Under the pieces are notes generated by a model. It ran no database searches and was not told the DNA's origin. It saw nothing but the letters and a program-made list of their open reading frames with translations. A stretch of DNA of 38,570 nt from Chloroflexota bacterium (GTDB taxonomy: Bacteria > Chloroflexota > Anaerolineae > J036 > Brachytrichaceae). The position numbers and the translations under genes were made by a program. The first letter of the stretch is position 1; each line of letters begins with the position of its first letter. Location of the stretch: the NCBI GenBank assembly GCA_023382055.1, contig JAMCQN010000004.1:1-38570 (forward strand). The letters are read 5' to 3'. Shown one piece after another: positions 14,349 to 22,989 of the stretch.

Positions 14349-17054
14349 TTACTTTTCGATCATCGGTAAGAATACTTGTCTGATCGGTATGGGTTGATCG
14401 ACTGATAATTGTATGCTCGCCGTGCTCGTGAGCCCGCCGCTGTCAGTCGCAGTCAGGGTAATCGCGTGTACTCCCGGCGAAAGACTGACTTCCAGCAACA
14501 GACCAGTGCCCAGCGCACCGTCAATGCTTGACACCCAGCTCAACGCACTATCACCCAACGAACCATTCTCCAGGTCCATACCGGCGCCTTCCAGAACAAC
14601 CTCGGGGCCGGTAGTGAACGCTGCTCCGGATGGCGGCGAGATGATCACCGCGGAGGGCGGCTTGTTCCCGACAGTGAACGAATTGTCTGATATATCTTCG
14701 GTTGAGCTAAAGCCATCCGAAACCATCACTTTGATCATTCCGCTTGCGCCGGTAGTTCCGGGCAACCCTGAGAAGTCAAGGTTGTACGTGTTGCCCGTGA
14801 TCCTGCTGCCAATGCCCATCCAGGTGGCTCCGTTGTCGCGGCTATAGAGTATGTTGCAGGTCAGTGCGTCTCCGTTTGGGTCTGAACCAGTCCACGTAAT
14901 ATTCTGCGCGCCGCTGAATGTCAATCCAGCCGTGTTTGGGAAGGAGACGGTCACACTGGGTGGGTTGCTGCTTGCTACTCGTGCGCTAAGTATGTTGTAG
15001 CCTTGCACCAGCTCAACGCGATTAAGTCCCGCTGGATAGGGTACGACCATACCAAAGGGCATGGTCCCGGCCGGTGTGCCCGAATCGACGGCAAAGTCCT
15101 GGTTGAAGCAATATTGACTGAGCAGCGTATTCGCCGCGTTTCTGAGGTTGACGCAATACTGTGGGCCAACCGGCAGCGTGTAGGTGGGCACTGTATTAAA
15201 ACGGTACAACGGAGCGAGACTACCGGTTGCCGGCGCCGTGTTACTGAGGATCCCAGTCACGAGCAGTGTATCCCCCGCTGCCGCAGGTGATGGGGCGCTG
15301 GTCGCGGCTGCCGCCACGCTACCAGAACATATCTGGCCGACGAGATACTCATAGTAACCAGGATCGATCCATGCCTCTGACTCCAGCCGATCTGGAACCA
15401 TGAAATCGAGCAAGTCTTTCCCGCCAACACTTGCCGGCGCCGGTTTAATGACCCGCTCGTACACATCAAACCAGTGCCGGCCGGCAGTGGTGGCCATACC
15501 GGAGTGGTGAAGATCATAGTTGTGACCGATCTCGTGGGCGAAAGTGCGGCGCCAACGGTTAGGGCTTTCTGTATCATTGCCAAAAGCCGCTACGCCGGGA
15601 AGGTCACCCAGCCCGTTGCCATTGTATGCCAGGGAAGGCAGCCAGCCAAAGATGTGTTGGGCCCGCGGCGTAGTGCTCGACAGCAGTTCAGTGGTTAGGC
15701 GATCCGCCAAAATATCGGCTGTGCCGGTCATATTTATGCTTTGTGTCAACACCATCTCACTGCGCGGAAAATATGCCAGTCCCCTGTCTGGGATGGGAAA
15801 GATCTTGCGCATAAACTCTGCGCCCATGTTGATGTTCGCACTGGGATCGGCGGGAGAGTAACCGCCGGGTGGAGTGTAATGAATCGGCAGGTAGGTGACG
15901 TTGACTCCACCATTGCAGGGGAGAAATGGCATCAGTGTGCTGAGTTTGTTGTTGTAATAGTTGAGCTCTGCCACGCTGCGGTCGGGATTGACTTCAACCT
16001 CCAGACGCAATGTGGGTTGGAGCGTCCAGGCGTAAGGCAGTTCAAAGTTTAACGTATGGTCGATCTGCCGCCAGTTGGGATCGACTGGCGCGGTGATTCT
16101 TCCATTGGGGTTGAAAGCAGGAACGCTGCCTAACAGGATTGAGCCCACGTAACCGGAAAGTTTACCTGTCACGAAGGGCACGGGGACAGGGTCCTGGCCA
16201 ATTCCCAGATAGTCCCGCACAACCGTCCGCCTGCCCTGGACAAGCGGAATCGTATTCGTCTCATCCTGCAAGCCCTGAGTGATCTCGAGACGATCAACGG
16301 TCAGGTCGCGGCCTTCCAACACGCGCACGGTCACGTTCCACTGGACAGTCACCGGTGGATCTGCCATTAACACTTGAGATTGAATGCTCTTGGTAAATAC
16401 CTTGCCCTGCGCATCTCCCTCAAGGTTTCCGGGCTGCATCAAAACCACATAGTTACCCGCCTCCCATGTCAATGTATCACTACCCGTTTCACCCCAACAC
16501 GTGATGTAGTCACTATCGTACCGGTAGTTAAAAAACCGATTGACATAAAAGCCTGAGAACGGATCCGACATATACCAAGTGCCATCGAGTCGTTGGAGCG
16601 GTGATAGGATTAGAGGAAAGTCGTGAACGGGTCCGCCTGAATAGCGATTGGGATCAGTGACGCTAAACGTTTGATGATCGCGTTCAGATCCGCCCTGACC
16701 ACTGCACGGCGTTGTATCCACCTGGTCAAAGTCATCGGTGACCGTCAGATCATATGGGGAATAGTCCCATCCACCGGCTGCGTAGGTGCGCCAGATTCCA
16801 GAACCTGCCATCGTGATCTTGCGCTTTTTGACCGACCGTTTCCCATAAGCATCCGTAACGTCGGAAAAGCCTGTACCTGTCGCCGTATACGTGATCGCAT
16901 AAGTTGGCGTTGGGTCAACCGTCTGAGGCATGCTCGGTATCGCCGAATTGCTCCGCGCAGGAGAGATACCTGCTCCTGTGAGTGATAACAGACTGACCAG
17001 TGAAAAAACAACGGTGGCGAAACGGTTTGGCCTCTGTATAAATTTGTGACTCAT
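14349..17054 (-). CDS. secreted zinc metalloprotease with Ig/PKD-like C-terminal domains
   Basis: This encodes 901 residues; ATG 17054 is chosen for GGAGG about 7 nt upstream. A hydrophobic signal peptide lies at ~10-33 (FATVVFSLVSLL...). The centre carries HEIGHNYDLHH at about 507-517, a HExxHxxxxxH zinc site of metzincin layout with Asp where Gly is usual, followed by a candidate Met-turn DFMVP. The N-terminal half holds a CARDB-like segment (LTVDRLEITQGLQ...VRDYLGI). The C-terminal half holds Ig/PKD-like domains (SVTVSFPNTAGLTF..ITWTGSDPNGD) and ends FLPMIEK. It is presumed to cleave extracellular proteins; the substrate is unknown. It starts 36 nt after the stop of the beta-helix gene, in one operon with it and the small gene. 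Confidence 0.82.
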   Translation of the reverse strand: MSHKFIQRPNRFATVVFSLVSLLSLTGAGISPARSNSAIPSMPQTVDPTPTYAITYTATGTGFSDVTDAYGKRSVKKRKITMAGSGIWRTYAAGGWDYSPYDLTVTDDFDQVDTTPCSGQGGSERDHQTFSVTDPNRYSGGPVHDFPLILSPLQRLDGTWYMSDPFSGFYVNRFFNYRYDSDYITCWGETGSDTLTWEAGNYVVLMQPGNLEGDAQGKVFTKSIQSQVLMADPPVTVQWNVTVRVLEGRDLTVDRLEITQGLQDETNTIPLVQGRRTVVRDYLGIGQDPVPVPFVTGKLSGYVGSILLGSVPAFNPNGRITAPVDPNWRQIDHTLNFELPYAWTLQPTLRLEVEVNPDRSVAELNYYNNKLSTLMPFLPCNGGVNVTYLPIHYTPPGGYSPADPSANINMGAEFMRKIFPIPDRGLAYFPRSEMVLTQSINMTGTADILADRLTTELLSSTTPRAQHIFGWLPSLAYNGNGLGDLPGVAAFGNDTESPNRWRRTFAHEIGHNYDLHHSGMATTAGRHWFDVYERVIKPAPASVGGKDLLDFMVPDRLESEAWIDPGYYEYLVGQICSGSVAAAATSAPSPAAAGDTLLVTGILSNTAPATGSLAPLYRFNTVPTYTLPVGPQYCVNLRNAANTLLSQYCFNQDFAVDSGTPAGTMPFGMVVPYPAGLNRVELVQGYNILSARVASSNPPSVTVSFPNTAGLTFSGAQNITWTGSDPNGDALTCNILYSRDNGATWMGIGSRITGNTYNLDFSGLPGTTGASGMIKVMVSDGFSSTEDISDNSFTVGNKPPSAVIISPPSGAAFTTGPEVVLEGAGMDLENGSLGDSALSWVSSIDGALGTGLLLEVSLSPGVHAITLTATDSGGLTSTASIQLSVDQPIPIRQVFLPMIEK

Positions 17055-17090
17055 GACTTTCCTCCGTTCAGGCCAGACTATGTAAAGCAC

Positions 17091-19463
17091 TCAATTCGTT
17101 CGTCGCAGCAGCGGCAGGAATGTCTGAAACTGGTACTCATATGCGCCGATATCACATACCCTGACGCCATCACGGTTGCCATCGATCGGGCGCGTCACAC
17201 CGCGCTGATCGGTGGCAGGGCAGCCAATGTTTGTGCCCGCATCAATCGCGGGGCTACCGAGCAGGAGCGCGCGTGTCCACGTCGCACCGCCGTTGTTCTG
17301 CAGCGGGCCGAGCGTCGGATTGGTGTTGATTTTGTCCCCTAGCGCCGTTGCCAGCCCGCAAGAGTTGGTATTTTCCAGATTATTGCCTTGCGATACGATC
17401 CAGTTGGAGCAATTGGTGGGGCTGCCGAACACGATGAGGGTGTTCTTGACCTGGATGCGTGGGTTCCGTGGGTACCATGAAGGGTCCGCATAAATGTTGC
17501 CGCCCAGTGTCCCGGCGACATTGTTGGCGATCGTGCTATTCGTGATCGTAATCGGTCCGGTGCTAAGGCCCGGATACCAGTACAGGCCGCCGCCATCACT
17601 GATGGCTCGATTGGCGCTTACCGTGCTATTAATGAGGGTGAGCGCGCCTACGCCCGAGGTTTCCAGCCCTCCGCCTAAGTTGGCACTGAAATTGTCCGAG
17701 AAAGTGGAACCACTCGCCGTCGTGAAACTGGCGTCATTGGCCAGACCACCGCCATACAAGTTAGCTGTGTTGCTGATGAAGCTGCTCCCGACCAGGGTTA
17801 AAGTGCCATAGTAACTGTTAATACCGCCGCCTCGATAACCGGCGGTATTGTGGATGAACGTGCTGTTGGTCACCACAGCGCTGCCAACCATGTCGATGCC
17901 ACCTCCATTGATGGCAGCCGTGTTGCTCATGAACTTGCTGTTCGTGACGCGCAGCGAGCCATAGTTCCCGATCGCGCCGCCATGTGTGGAAGAGGTGTTG
18001 CTCATGAAAAATGTGGCTGAGATGTCGGCGATACCCAAATTGCACAACGCGCCGCCTTGAGCATTGCTTCTATTGTTGATGAAGCGCGTCTCGTTCAGCG
18101 TCAGTTGTGCATTGGCGAAGACTTTGATGGAACCACCACAATCGGCTGTGTTCAGTCCGTTACTCAGCGTGATTTGCGTTAAGGTGAGATACGCACCCGC
18201 TTGCACGTTGAAGTGGTTCACCGCGCCATTCGATTTGAGTATCACCTTGTTACCGCCGTTGATCGTCAGGTTCGATGCGATCGAGTGTGCGCTGCTCAAG
18301 GTGATCGTGATCGGCAGCACGCCGCAGTCGAAGCGGATGTCCTTCGCAGTCGCCAGCGCGCTATTGAGGGCGGTTTCGGTGCAACCGGTGGGCGAGCCGG
18401 TTCCGACCGTGACGCGGCCATCCGGCAGGGTGCGGAAGGTCTGATCGGCGCCGTAGACCGTGCTGCCGCCGGAAGGCGTGAAGATGAAGCGCCAGTGATA
18501 CAGCGTGTCCGGGGTCAGTGCGGGAGGCCCCCATTCATCCCAGGCCACCCAGGCGGTGTAGCCCGCAGCAATAGGAACCATCTCGTGAATCAATCCATAA
18601 CTGGCGGTGGTTCCCAGATCAAAGTAGCCCGTGCCTCCGGCGCCATACGTATAGAGATACGCTTCGGAGTGAGCCGATGTCGTCGTCACAGTAATAGTTG
18701 AGGGAATAGGGTAACCGATCGTCGGTAGCGCCGGTTGGCTGCTGAAGACGTACACCCCTTGCCGGGCAAGCAGCCATGGACTGCTGTTGCCATCGAGCAT
18801 CCACACATTGGCTACAAGCGGGCTATTGCTCAGCGCAGTACTCGACTTGACGGGAATCTGAAATTCGAGGATATGCCCCGGCGCGATGGGCCAGGTATTG
18901 CCATTAGCAGCGTCAGTCGACGGAATGGCGTAGGCGCCTGAATGGTAGCCGGAGGCCGGCAGCGACTGCGGGCAGGCGGAGGCCGGCGATATCTGTGCGC
19001 CATCATATAAGCAGTAGACATGATGTCCCGCGTCTATCGCCAGCGAGGTGCTCGCGGGCAAGGCGATATCCGGGTAAGCACGCATGCCGCTGCACGAATT
19101 ACCCAACCCACCGATGACGACGTGAATATAGTAGATATCGTTTGGCGCAGGCTTCCCGGCATTGAGATCGGCCAGGAAGCCGACATACGTGCCCGCGCCA
19201 TATTCTTGATACGGAAAACCCTGTATGATGCTGGCGCAGTTAATGATCGTGGATTTGTCGATCAGTCCGTCATACCACGTAAAGCTATTTGGGATTGCCG
19301 GCGCCAAGGGGGATTGTCCCGTAGCGGGCGGCGCCGCCAGTGCATGCACACTTGGATCGATTACGGGCGCGCTGGCCTTCAGCGGCGCCACACTGGATAC
19401 ACTCACCATAGTCATCACTGCGATTAACATCCGCCCAAAAATCGACATGTATCTAGATATCAT
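17091..19463 (-). CDS. secreted right-handed beta-helix protein with choice-of-anchor-Q-like end
   Basis: This encodes 790 residues. ATG 19463 is supported by AGGAGG about 8 nt upstream, inside the end of the preceding small gene. A hydrophobic segment at ~10-28 is a likely signal peptide. An N-terminal globular region (~30-320, with an Fn3-like stretch) precedes ~350-690 of short N/G/S/T-rich rungs (FxxNTAxxxGGGI), a pectate-lyase-like parallel beta-helix. The region near 730-780 (LGSPAIDAG...DQRGVTRPIDG...CDIGAYEYQ) matches the choice-of-anchor Q domain of surface proteins. The extreme end is FLPLLRRTN. No catalytic motif was seen, so it is probably structural or adhesive. Second gene of a three-gene operon. 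Confidence 0.85.
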   Translation of the reverse strand: MISRYMSIFGRMLIAVMTMVSVSSVAPLKASAPVIDPSVHALAAPPATGQSPLAPAIPNSFTWYDGLIDKSTIINCASIIQGFPYQEYGAGTYVGFLADLNAGKPAPNDIYYIHVVIGGLGNSCSGMRAYPDIALPASTSLAIDAGHHVYCLYDGAQISPASACPQSLPASGYHSGAYAIPSTDAANGNTWPIAPGHILEFQIPVKSSTALSNSPLVANVWMLDGNSSPWLLARQGVYVFSSQPALPTIGYPIPSTITVTTTSAHSEAYLYTYGAGGTGYFDLGTTASYGLIHEMVPIAAGYTAWVAWDEWGPPALTPDTLYHWRFIFTPSGGSTVYGADQTFRTLPDGRVTVGTGSPTGCTETALNSALATAKDIRFDCGVLPITITLSSAHSIASNLTINGGNKVILKSNGAVNHFNVQAGAYLTLTQITLSNGLNTADCGGSIKVFANAQLTLNETRFINNRSNAQGGALCNLGIADISATFFMSNTSSTHGGAIGNYGSLRVTNSKFMSNTAAINGGGIDMVGSAVVTNSTFIHNTAGYRGGGINSYYGTLTLVGSSFISNTANLYGGGLANDASFTTASGSTFSDNFSANLGGGLETSGVGALTLINSTVSANRAISDGGGLYWYPGLSTGPITITNSTIANNVAGTLGGNIYADPSWYPRNPRIQVKNTLIVFGSPTNCSNWIVSQGNNLENTNSCGLATALGDKINTNPTLGPLQNNGGATWTRALLLGSPAIDAGTNIGCPATDQRGVTRPIDGNRDGVRVCDIGAYEYQFQTFLPLLRRTN

Positions 19464-19677
19464 CTGATCCCTCCTGTATGGCCTTGGGGTGAACATCTGT
19501 GCTGGATTCTCCGACCTGGTCGCGTAAGAAAGCGAACAGACTCTCTAGATTGGCGAAGCCTTTGCGCTCTCCTGTGGATGGATCATCCAGTGAAGCTCGC
19601 CAGACGGTGGGTTCGCCTGAGCCTACCCGCCATAAACGCAATAGATACGCTACATACCCTTGCTGTTCATGAGTCAT
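19453..19677 (-). CDS. small Trp-containing protein coupled to the beta-helix gene
   Basis: This encodes 74 residues from ATG 19677; an in-frame GTG at 19692 would add five. The core YLLRLWRVGSGEPTVWRASL then DDPSTGERKGFANLESLFAFL is a well-formed domain of a type I associate with small uncharacterised Chloroflexota proteins. It is soluble, with no export signal. The gene ends 11 nt inside the beta-helix gene, and its last codons form that gene's AGGAGG. The same layout occurs at 13501-13749. It lies divergent from the SARP regulator at 19867 across 189 bp. The function is unknown. Possibilities are a translational coupler, a secretion chaperone, or a regulator of the operon. Confidence 0.82.
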   Translation of the reverse strand: MTHEQQGYVAYLLRLWRVGSGEPTVWRASLDDPSTGERKGFANLESLFAFLRDQVGESSTDVHPKAIQEGSDDI

Positions 19678-19691
19678 GGTTGTTATGTGCA

Positions 19692-19709
19692 CCAGGTGCG
19701 CCAGGTGCG
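19692..19709. repeat. 9-bp tandem direct repeat in divergent promoter region
   Basis: CCAGGTGCG occurs twice head to tail (19692-19700, 19701-19709), 15-32 bp before the ATG of the small gene and in the interval shared with the SARP regulator. It is a possible operator half-site pair, although the period is 9 and not 11 bp. Confidence 0.45.
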
Positions 19710-19823
19710 CCTTCCTGTTTAGATGGTTTCAGCTTAGCAGTGCATCGCAAGGAGAACGCAAGGGGCTGGTTCTGTGTAAAATGCGCGCCGCGCAGTGTAC
19801 AATGAACACGCTCCCGATCATAA

Positions 19824-19853
19824 CGAACCCTGAAGCAATCTGCTTAGCGTTCG
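19824..19853 (+). promoter_or_regulatory. interrupted dyad just upstream of the SARP regulator start
   Basis: CGAAC (19824-19828) pairs with GTTCG (19849-19853), and inside them AAGC (19833-19836) pairs with GCTT (19842-19845). The dyad ends 13 bp before ATG 19867, so it could be an operator or a leader hairpin limiting translation. No strong -10/-35 pair was found in this interval. Confidence 0.3.
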
Positions 19854-19866
19854 GGACAAGCCAACG

Positions 19867-22713
19867 ATGACGCACCTGTCACTGTCTGTATTGGGCATAC
19901 TACAGGCGTCCCTTGATGGACGACCTGTAGTGGGTTTTGAATCCAACAAGACGCGGGCTTTGCTGGCTTATCTCGCCGTAGAGGCCGATCGACCACATAG
20001 CCGGGACGAACTGGCCGGGTTGCTATGGCCCGACCAACCTGATCAGGTCGCACGCAACAACCTGCGTCAGACACTCGCAAACCTACGCCGTGCAATCGGC
20101 GATCATACAGTTGATCCGGCGTTTCTGTGCATCACCCGTGAGACCGTCCAATTCAACGCCGGCAGTGACGTCTGGTTGGATGCCGGGGAATTCACCGACT
20201 TGCTCATTGCATGCGATAAGCATGTCCACCGGCGCCCCGAAACCTGCAAGTCCTGCGCCCGGCGGCTGCAACAAGCCAGCGAGTTATATCGCGGCAACTT
20301 CCTCGAGCAGTTCTTTTTGAACGACAGCACTGCCTTTGAGGAATGGGCGCTGGTCAAACGCGAGGACATTCGCCGGCAGGCGCTGCATGCGTTGTACCGC
20401 CTGTCAAACTACCACGAGCGACGTGGGACGTTTGAACCGGCGCTGCGGTATGCATTGCGGCAACTGGCGCTCGATCCGTGGCGCGAAGAGGCGCATCGGC
20501 AGGCCATGCGAGCGCTTGCGCTCAGCGGACAACGCGCCGCTGCACTTGCCCAATACGAAACGTGCCGTCACGTGCTGGCCGAAGAGTTGAACGCCGAGCC
20601 ATCTCATGAAACCACGACGCTATACGAACAAATAAAGGCTGGCGACCGCTCCTTGGGGCGCAAGGATGGGGCAGAACAACATGCCTTCTTGCCGGCTCCG
20701 GCTACCCCCTTCATTGGGCGTGATGAAGAATTGACGGAGATTGCGCGGCTGCTCGAAAATCCAGCCTGCCGGCTCGTGACGTTGACCGGCCCCGGTGGTA
20801 TCGGCAAGACCCGCCTGGCCCTGCAGGTCGCGGCAGAGCAGGCCGGGATATTTGACGGCGGTGTTCACTTTGTCCCTCTCGCTCCGCTGAGTTCAATTGA
20901 CTTCCTCGTCGCCGCTATTGCCGATGCGATAAAATTCACATTCACCAGCCAAAAGGACCCCACAGAGCAACTCCTCCAGCACCTGAGCGCTTTGAAGTGT
21001 GACTTGCTTCTCTTACTCGACAACTTCGAGCATATCCTTGAGGGAACGGGACTTGTCGGAGAGATCCTTCAGCGCGCACCGCAAGTGACTTTGCTTGTCA
21101 CGTCGCGTGAACGGCTCAATGTAAGAGGAGAATGGGTATTCGAGGTTCATGGGCTGCAAGTCCCTCTCGATGAGCAGATCGAGGATTGCAGCGCAATCGA
21201 GTTGTTTGTGCAGAGCGCGCGCAGGGCACGCAGTGATTTTACATTGTCACCGCAGGATACGCCCTTTGTCATCAATATCTGCCGGTTGGCAGAGGGGATG
21301 CCACTTGCCATCGAGTTGGCAGCGGTGTGGGTGCGCGTCATTTCCTGCCAGGATATCGCCCATGAGATCGAACAGGGCCTTGCTTTCCTGAACACGTCCC
21401 TGCGCGATGTGCCCGACCGGCATCGCAGCATGCAGGCTGTGTTTGACCACTCCTGGAATCTGCTTTCAGGAGAGGAGCAGCGCGTGTTTCGCAGGCTATC
21501 GGTCTTTCGCGGCGGATTTCGCAGAGACGCCATACAGGACGTCGCCGGCGCATCGCTTCCTGTCGTGGCGGCTTTGGTGGATAAATCGCTTGTCCGCCGC
21601 GTACCGCATGACCCAGAACGCTATGACATGCACGAATTTCTGCGACAGTCTGCGCACGACAAGCTGATCGAGTCCGGCGAGGCAGAGCAGACGCGAGAGC
21701 GCCATCTGGTGTATCTGACGGTGTTGGCGGAGGAAGCTGGGCTTGAATACCGTGGTCCCAGGCAGCAAATGTGGCTGGATCGTATCGAGACGGAAAATGA
21801 CAACCTGCGTGCGGCTCTGGGATGGGCGCTTGAACATGGGAGGGCAGAGTATACGGCGCGGGCCGTTGGTTCGTTATGGCCATTCTGGTATCGTCGAGGT
21901 CACCTGAAAGATGGACGGCGGTGGCTTGAGAAGGCGTTAGCGATCAGCGACGCGTTGCCGGCGTCGGTGCGGGCGAAGGTACTCAATGGCGCCGGCGCGA
22001 TGGCATACGGTCAGGCTGATTATGCGCGGGCGACTGCTCTGCTGGCAGAGTGCATTGCGCTGCAGCGAGTGATTGGGGATCAGCAAGGCCTTGCCAATTC
22101 GCTGAATATCATGGGAGCAGTTGCGATGGCACAACGCGATAATGATAATGCGCGCGGTTTCTGTGGGGAGAGTCTGGACCTGTTCCGAGCTTTGGGAGAT
22201 GAGCGAAGCACCACTCTGCCGCTCAACAACCTGGCCAATGTAGCATACGATGAAGGCGATTACGCTGCCGCAATTGACCTGTATGAGAAAAGCCTGGCGC
22301 TGTCACGCAAGTATGGAGATGATGATGGAAGCGCCTTATCCCTCCTCAATCTCGGGTGGGCGGCATTTCTGCAAGGCGATGATACACGTGCAGACTCGTG
22401 TTGCAGACAGGCTTTATTGCTATTCCACCATTTGGGGAATCGGGGCACCATCACGTTCTGCCTGGAGGGATTGGCAGGCGTAGCCGGGACACAGAAACAA
22501 CCGGTGCGAGCAGCCAGACTTTTGGGAGCAGCGGAAGCTTTACGCGAGGCGGTCAGTTTTCCGGTGTCGCCTGATAATCTGGCTCATTACAAACGTATCG
22601 TAGCCGCCGCACAGTCTCAACTCGACAAGGCATTCTTTTCCGAGACGTGGGCCGAAGGCCGCGCCATGTCGATGGAACAGGCCGTCGAGTATGCACTGGC
22701 TGTTTCCAATTAG
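19867..22713 (+). CDS. AfsR/SARP-family STAND regulator (winged helix, BTAD, NB-ARC, TPR)
   Basis: This encodes 948 residues from ATG 19867. Residues 1-95 form an OmpR/SARP winged helix ([27 protein letters not shown]). Residues ~95-250 form a BTAD domain ([35 protein letters not shown]). The NB-ARC/STAND ATPase starts near 280, with Walker [10 protein letters not shown] at ~307-315, LLLLDNFEH as Walker B and a TSRE sensor motif. TPR-like repeats occupy ~610-860, closing with the [12 protein letters not shown] element common in LuxR/SARP regulators. Signal binding to the repeats is expected to gate ATP-dependent activation. It is divergent from the small-gene/beta-helix/protease operon and is a candidate local activator (inference). 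Its end is close to the 22799 palindrome. Confidence 0.92.
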   Translation: MTHLSLSVLGILQASLDGRPVVGFESNKTRALLAYLAVEADRPHSRDELAGLLWPDQPDQVARNNLRQTLANLRRAIGDHTVDPAFLCITRETVQFNAGSDVWLDAGEFTDLLIACDKHVHRRPETCKSCARRLQQASELYRGNFLEQFFLNDSTAFEEWALVKREDIRRQALHALYRLSNYHERRGTFEPALRYALRQLALDPWREEAHRQAMRALALSGQRAAALAQYETCRHVLAEELNAEPSHETTTLYEQIKAGDRSLGRKDGAEQHAFLPAPATPFIGRDEELTEIARLLENPACRLVTLTGPGGIGKTRLALQVAAEQAGIFDGGVHFVPLAPLSSIDFLVAAIADAIKFTFTSQKDPTEQLLQHLSALKCDLLLLLDNFEHILEGTGLVGEILQRAPQVTLLVTSRERLNVRGEWVFEVHGLQVPLDEQIEDCSAIELFVQSARRARSDFTLSPQDTPFVINICRLAEGMPLAIELAAVWVRVISCQDIAHEIEQGLAFLNTSLRDVPDRHRSMQAVFDHSWNLLSGEEQRVFRRLSVFRGGFRRDAIQDVAGASLPVVAALVDKSLVRRVPHDPERYDMHEFLRQSAHDKLIESGEAEQTRERHLVYLTVLAEEAGLEYRGPRQQMWLDRIETENDNLRAALGWALEHGRAEYTARAVGSLWPFWYRRGHLKDGRRWLEKALAISDALPASVRAKVLNGAGAMAYGQADYARATALLAECIALQRVIGDQQGLANSLNIMGAVAMAQRDNDNARGFCGESLDLFRALGDERSTTLPLNNLANVAYDEGDYAAAIDLYEKSLALSRKYGDDDGSALSLLNLGWAAFLQGDDTRADSCCRQALLLFHHLGNRGTITFCLEGLAGVAGTQKQPVRAARLLGAAEALREAVSFPVSPDNLAHYKRIVAAAQSQLDKAFFSETWAEGRAMSMEQAVEYALAVSN

Positions 22714-22798
22714 TACGAGGTGAGCCTTTTATAAAACTTGTAGTGCGCCCGCATGACGCTAACCAGTGGCGCCGCGTGACCTTCTGTGCCACAATGGC

Positions 22799-22841
22799 GA
22801 TTCTGATATGAAAATAGGCAGGCTGTTTTCATATCAGAATC
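22799..22841. repeat. 16-bp perfect inverted repeat downstream of the SARP regulator
   Basis: The arm at 22799-22814 is the exact reverse complement of 22826-22841, with an 11-nt loop. The arms contain a run of A on one side and T on the other next to the loop. It lies 86 bp after the regulator stop and 149 bp before the dehydrogenase. It could be a terminator-like hairpin, an operator, or the core of a small mobile repeat. Confidence 0.85.
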
Positions 22842-22844
22842 CAA

Positions 22845-22948
22845 TGGCTGCAAAAGGAGCCAGGCAGTTCAAGCATGGCTTCTACTGCAACGCTGGCGCA
22901 CCTGGCAGAAAACAAAGGGCTGCTTTCAAGGCCGATTTACCGGCCTGA
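22845..22948 (+). pseudogene. short remnant with a 'KHGFY' motif
   Basis: A stretch encoding MAAKGARQFKHGFYCN and about 18 further residues before a stop resembles the start of small proteins of the 'GN.NA.KHGFY' type found near phage terminases and mobile elements. It is too short to be a whole member. It begins 3 bp after the 16-bp palindrome, so both may belong to one relic. Low confidence. Confidence 0.25.
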
Positions 22949-22989
22949 GCAGTTACGAAATGTGTTTGAATAAGCCTGTGGGAGTCAAT

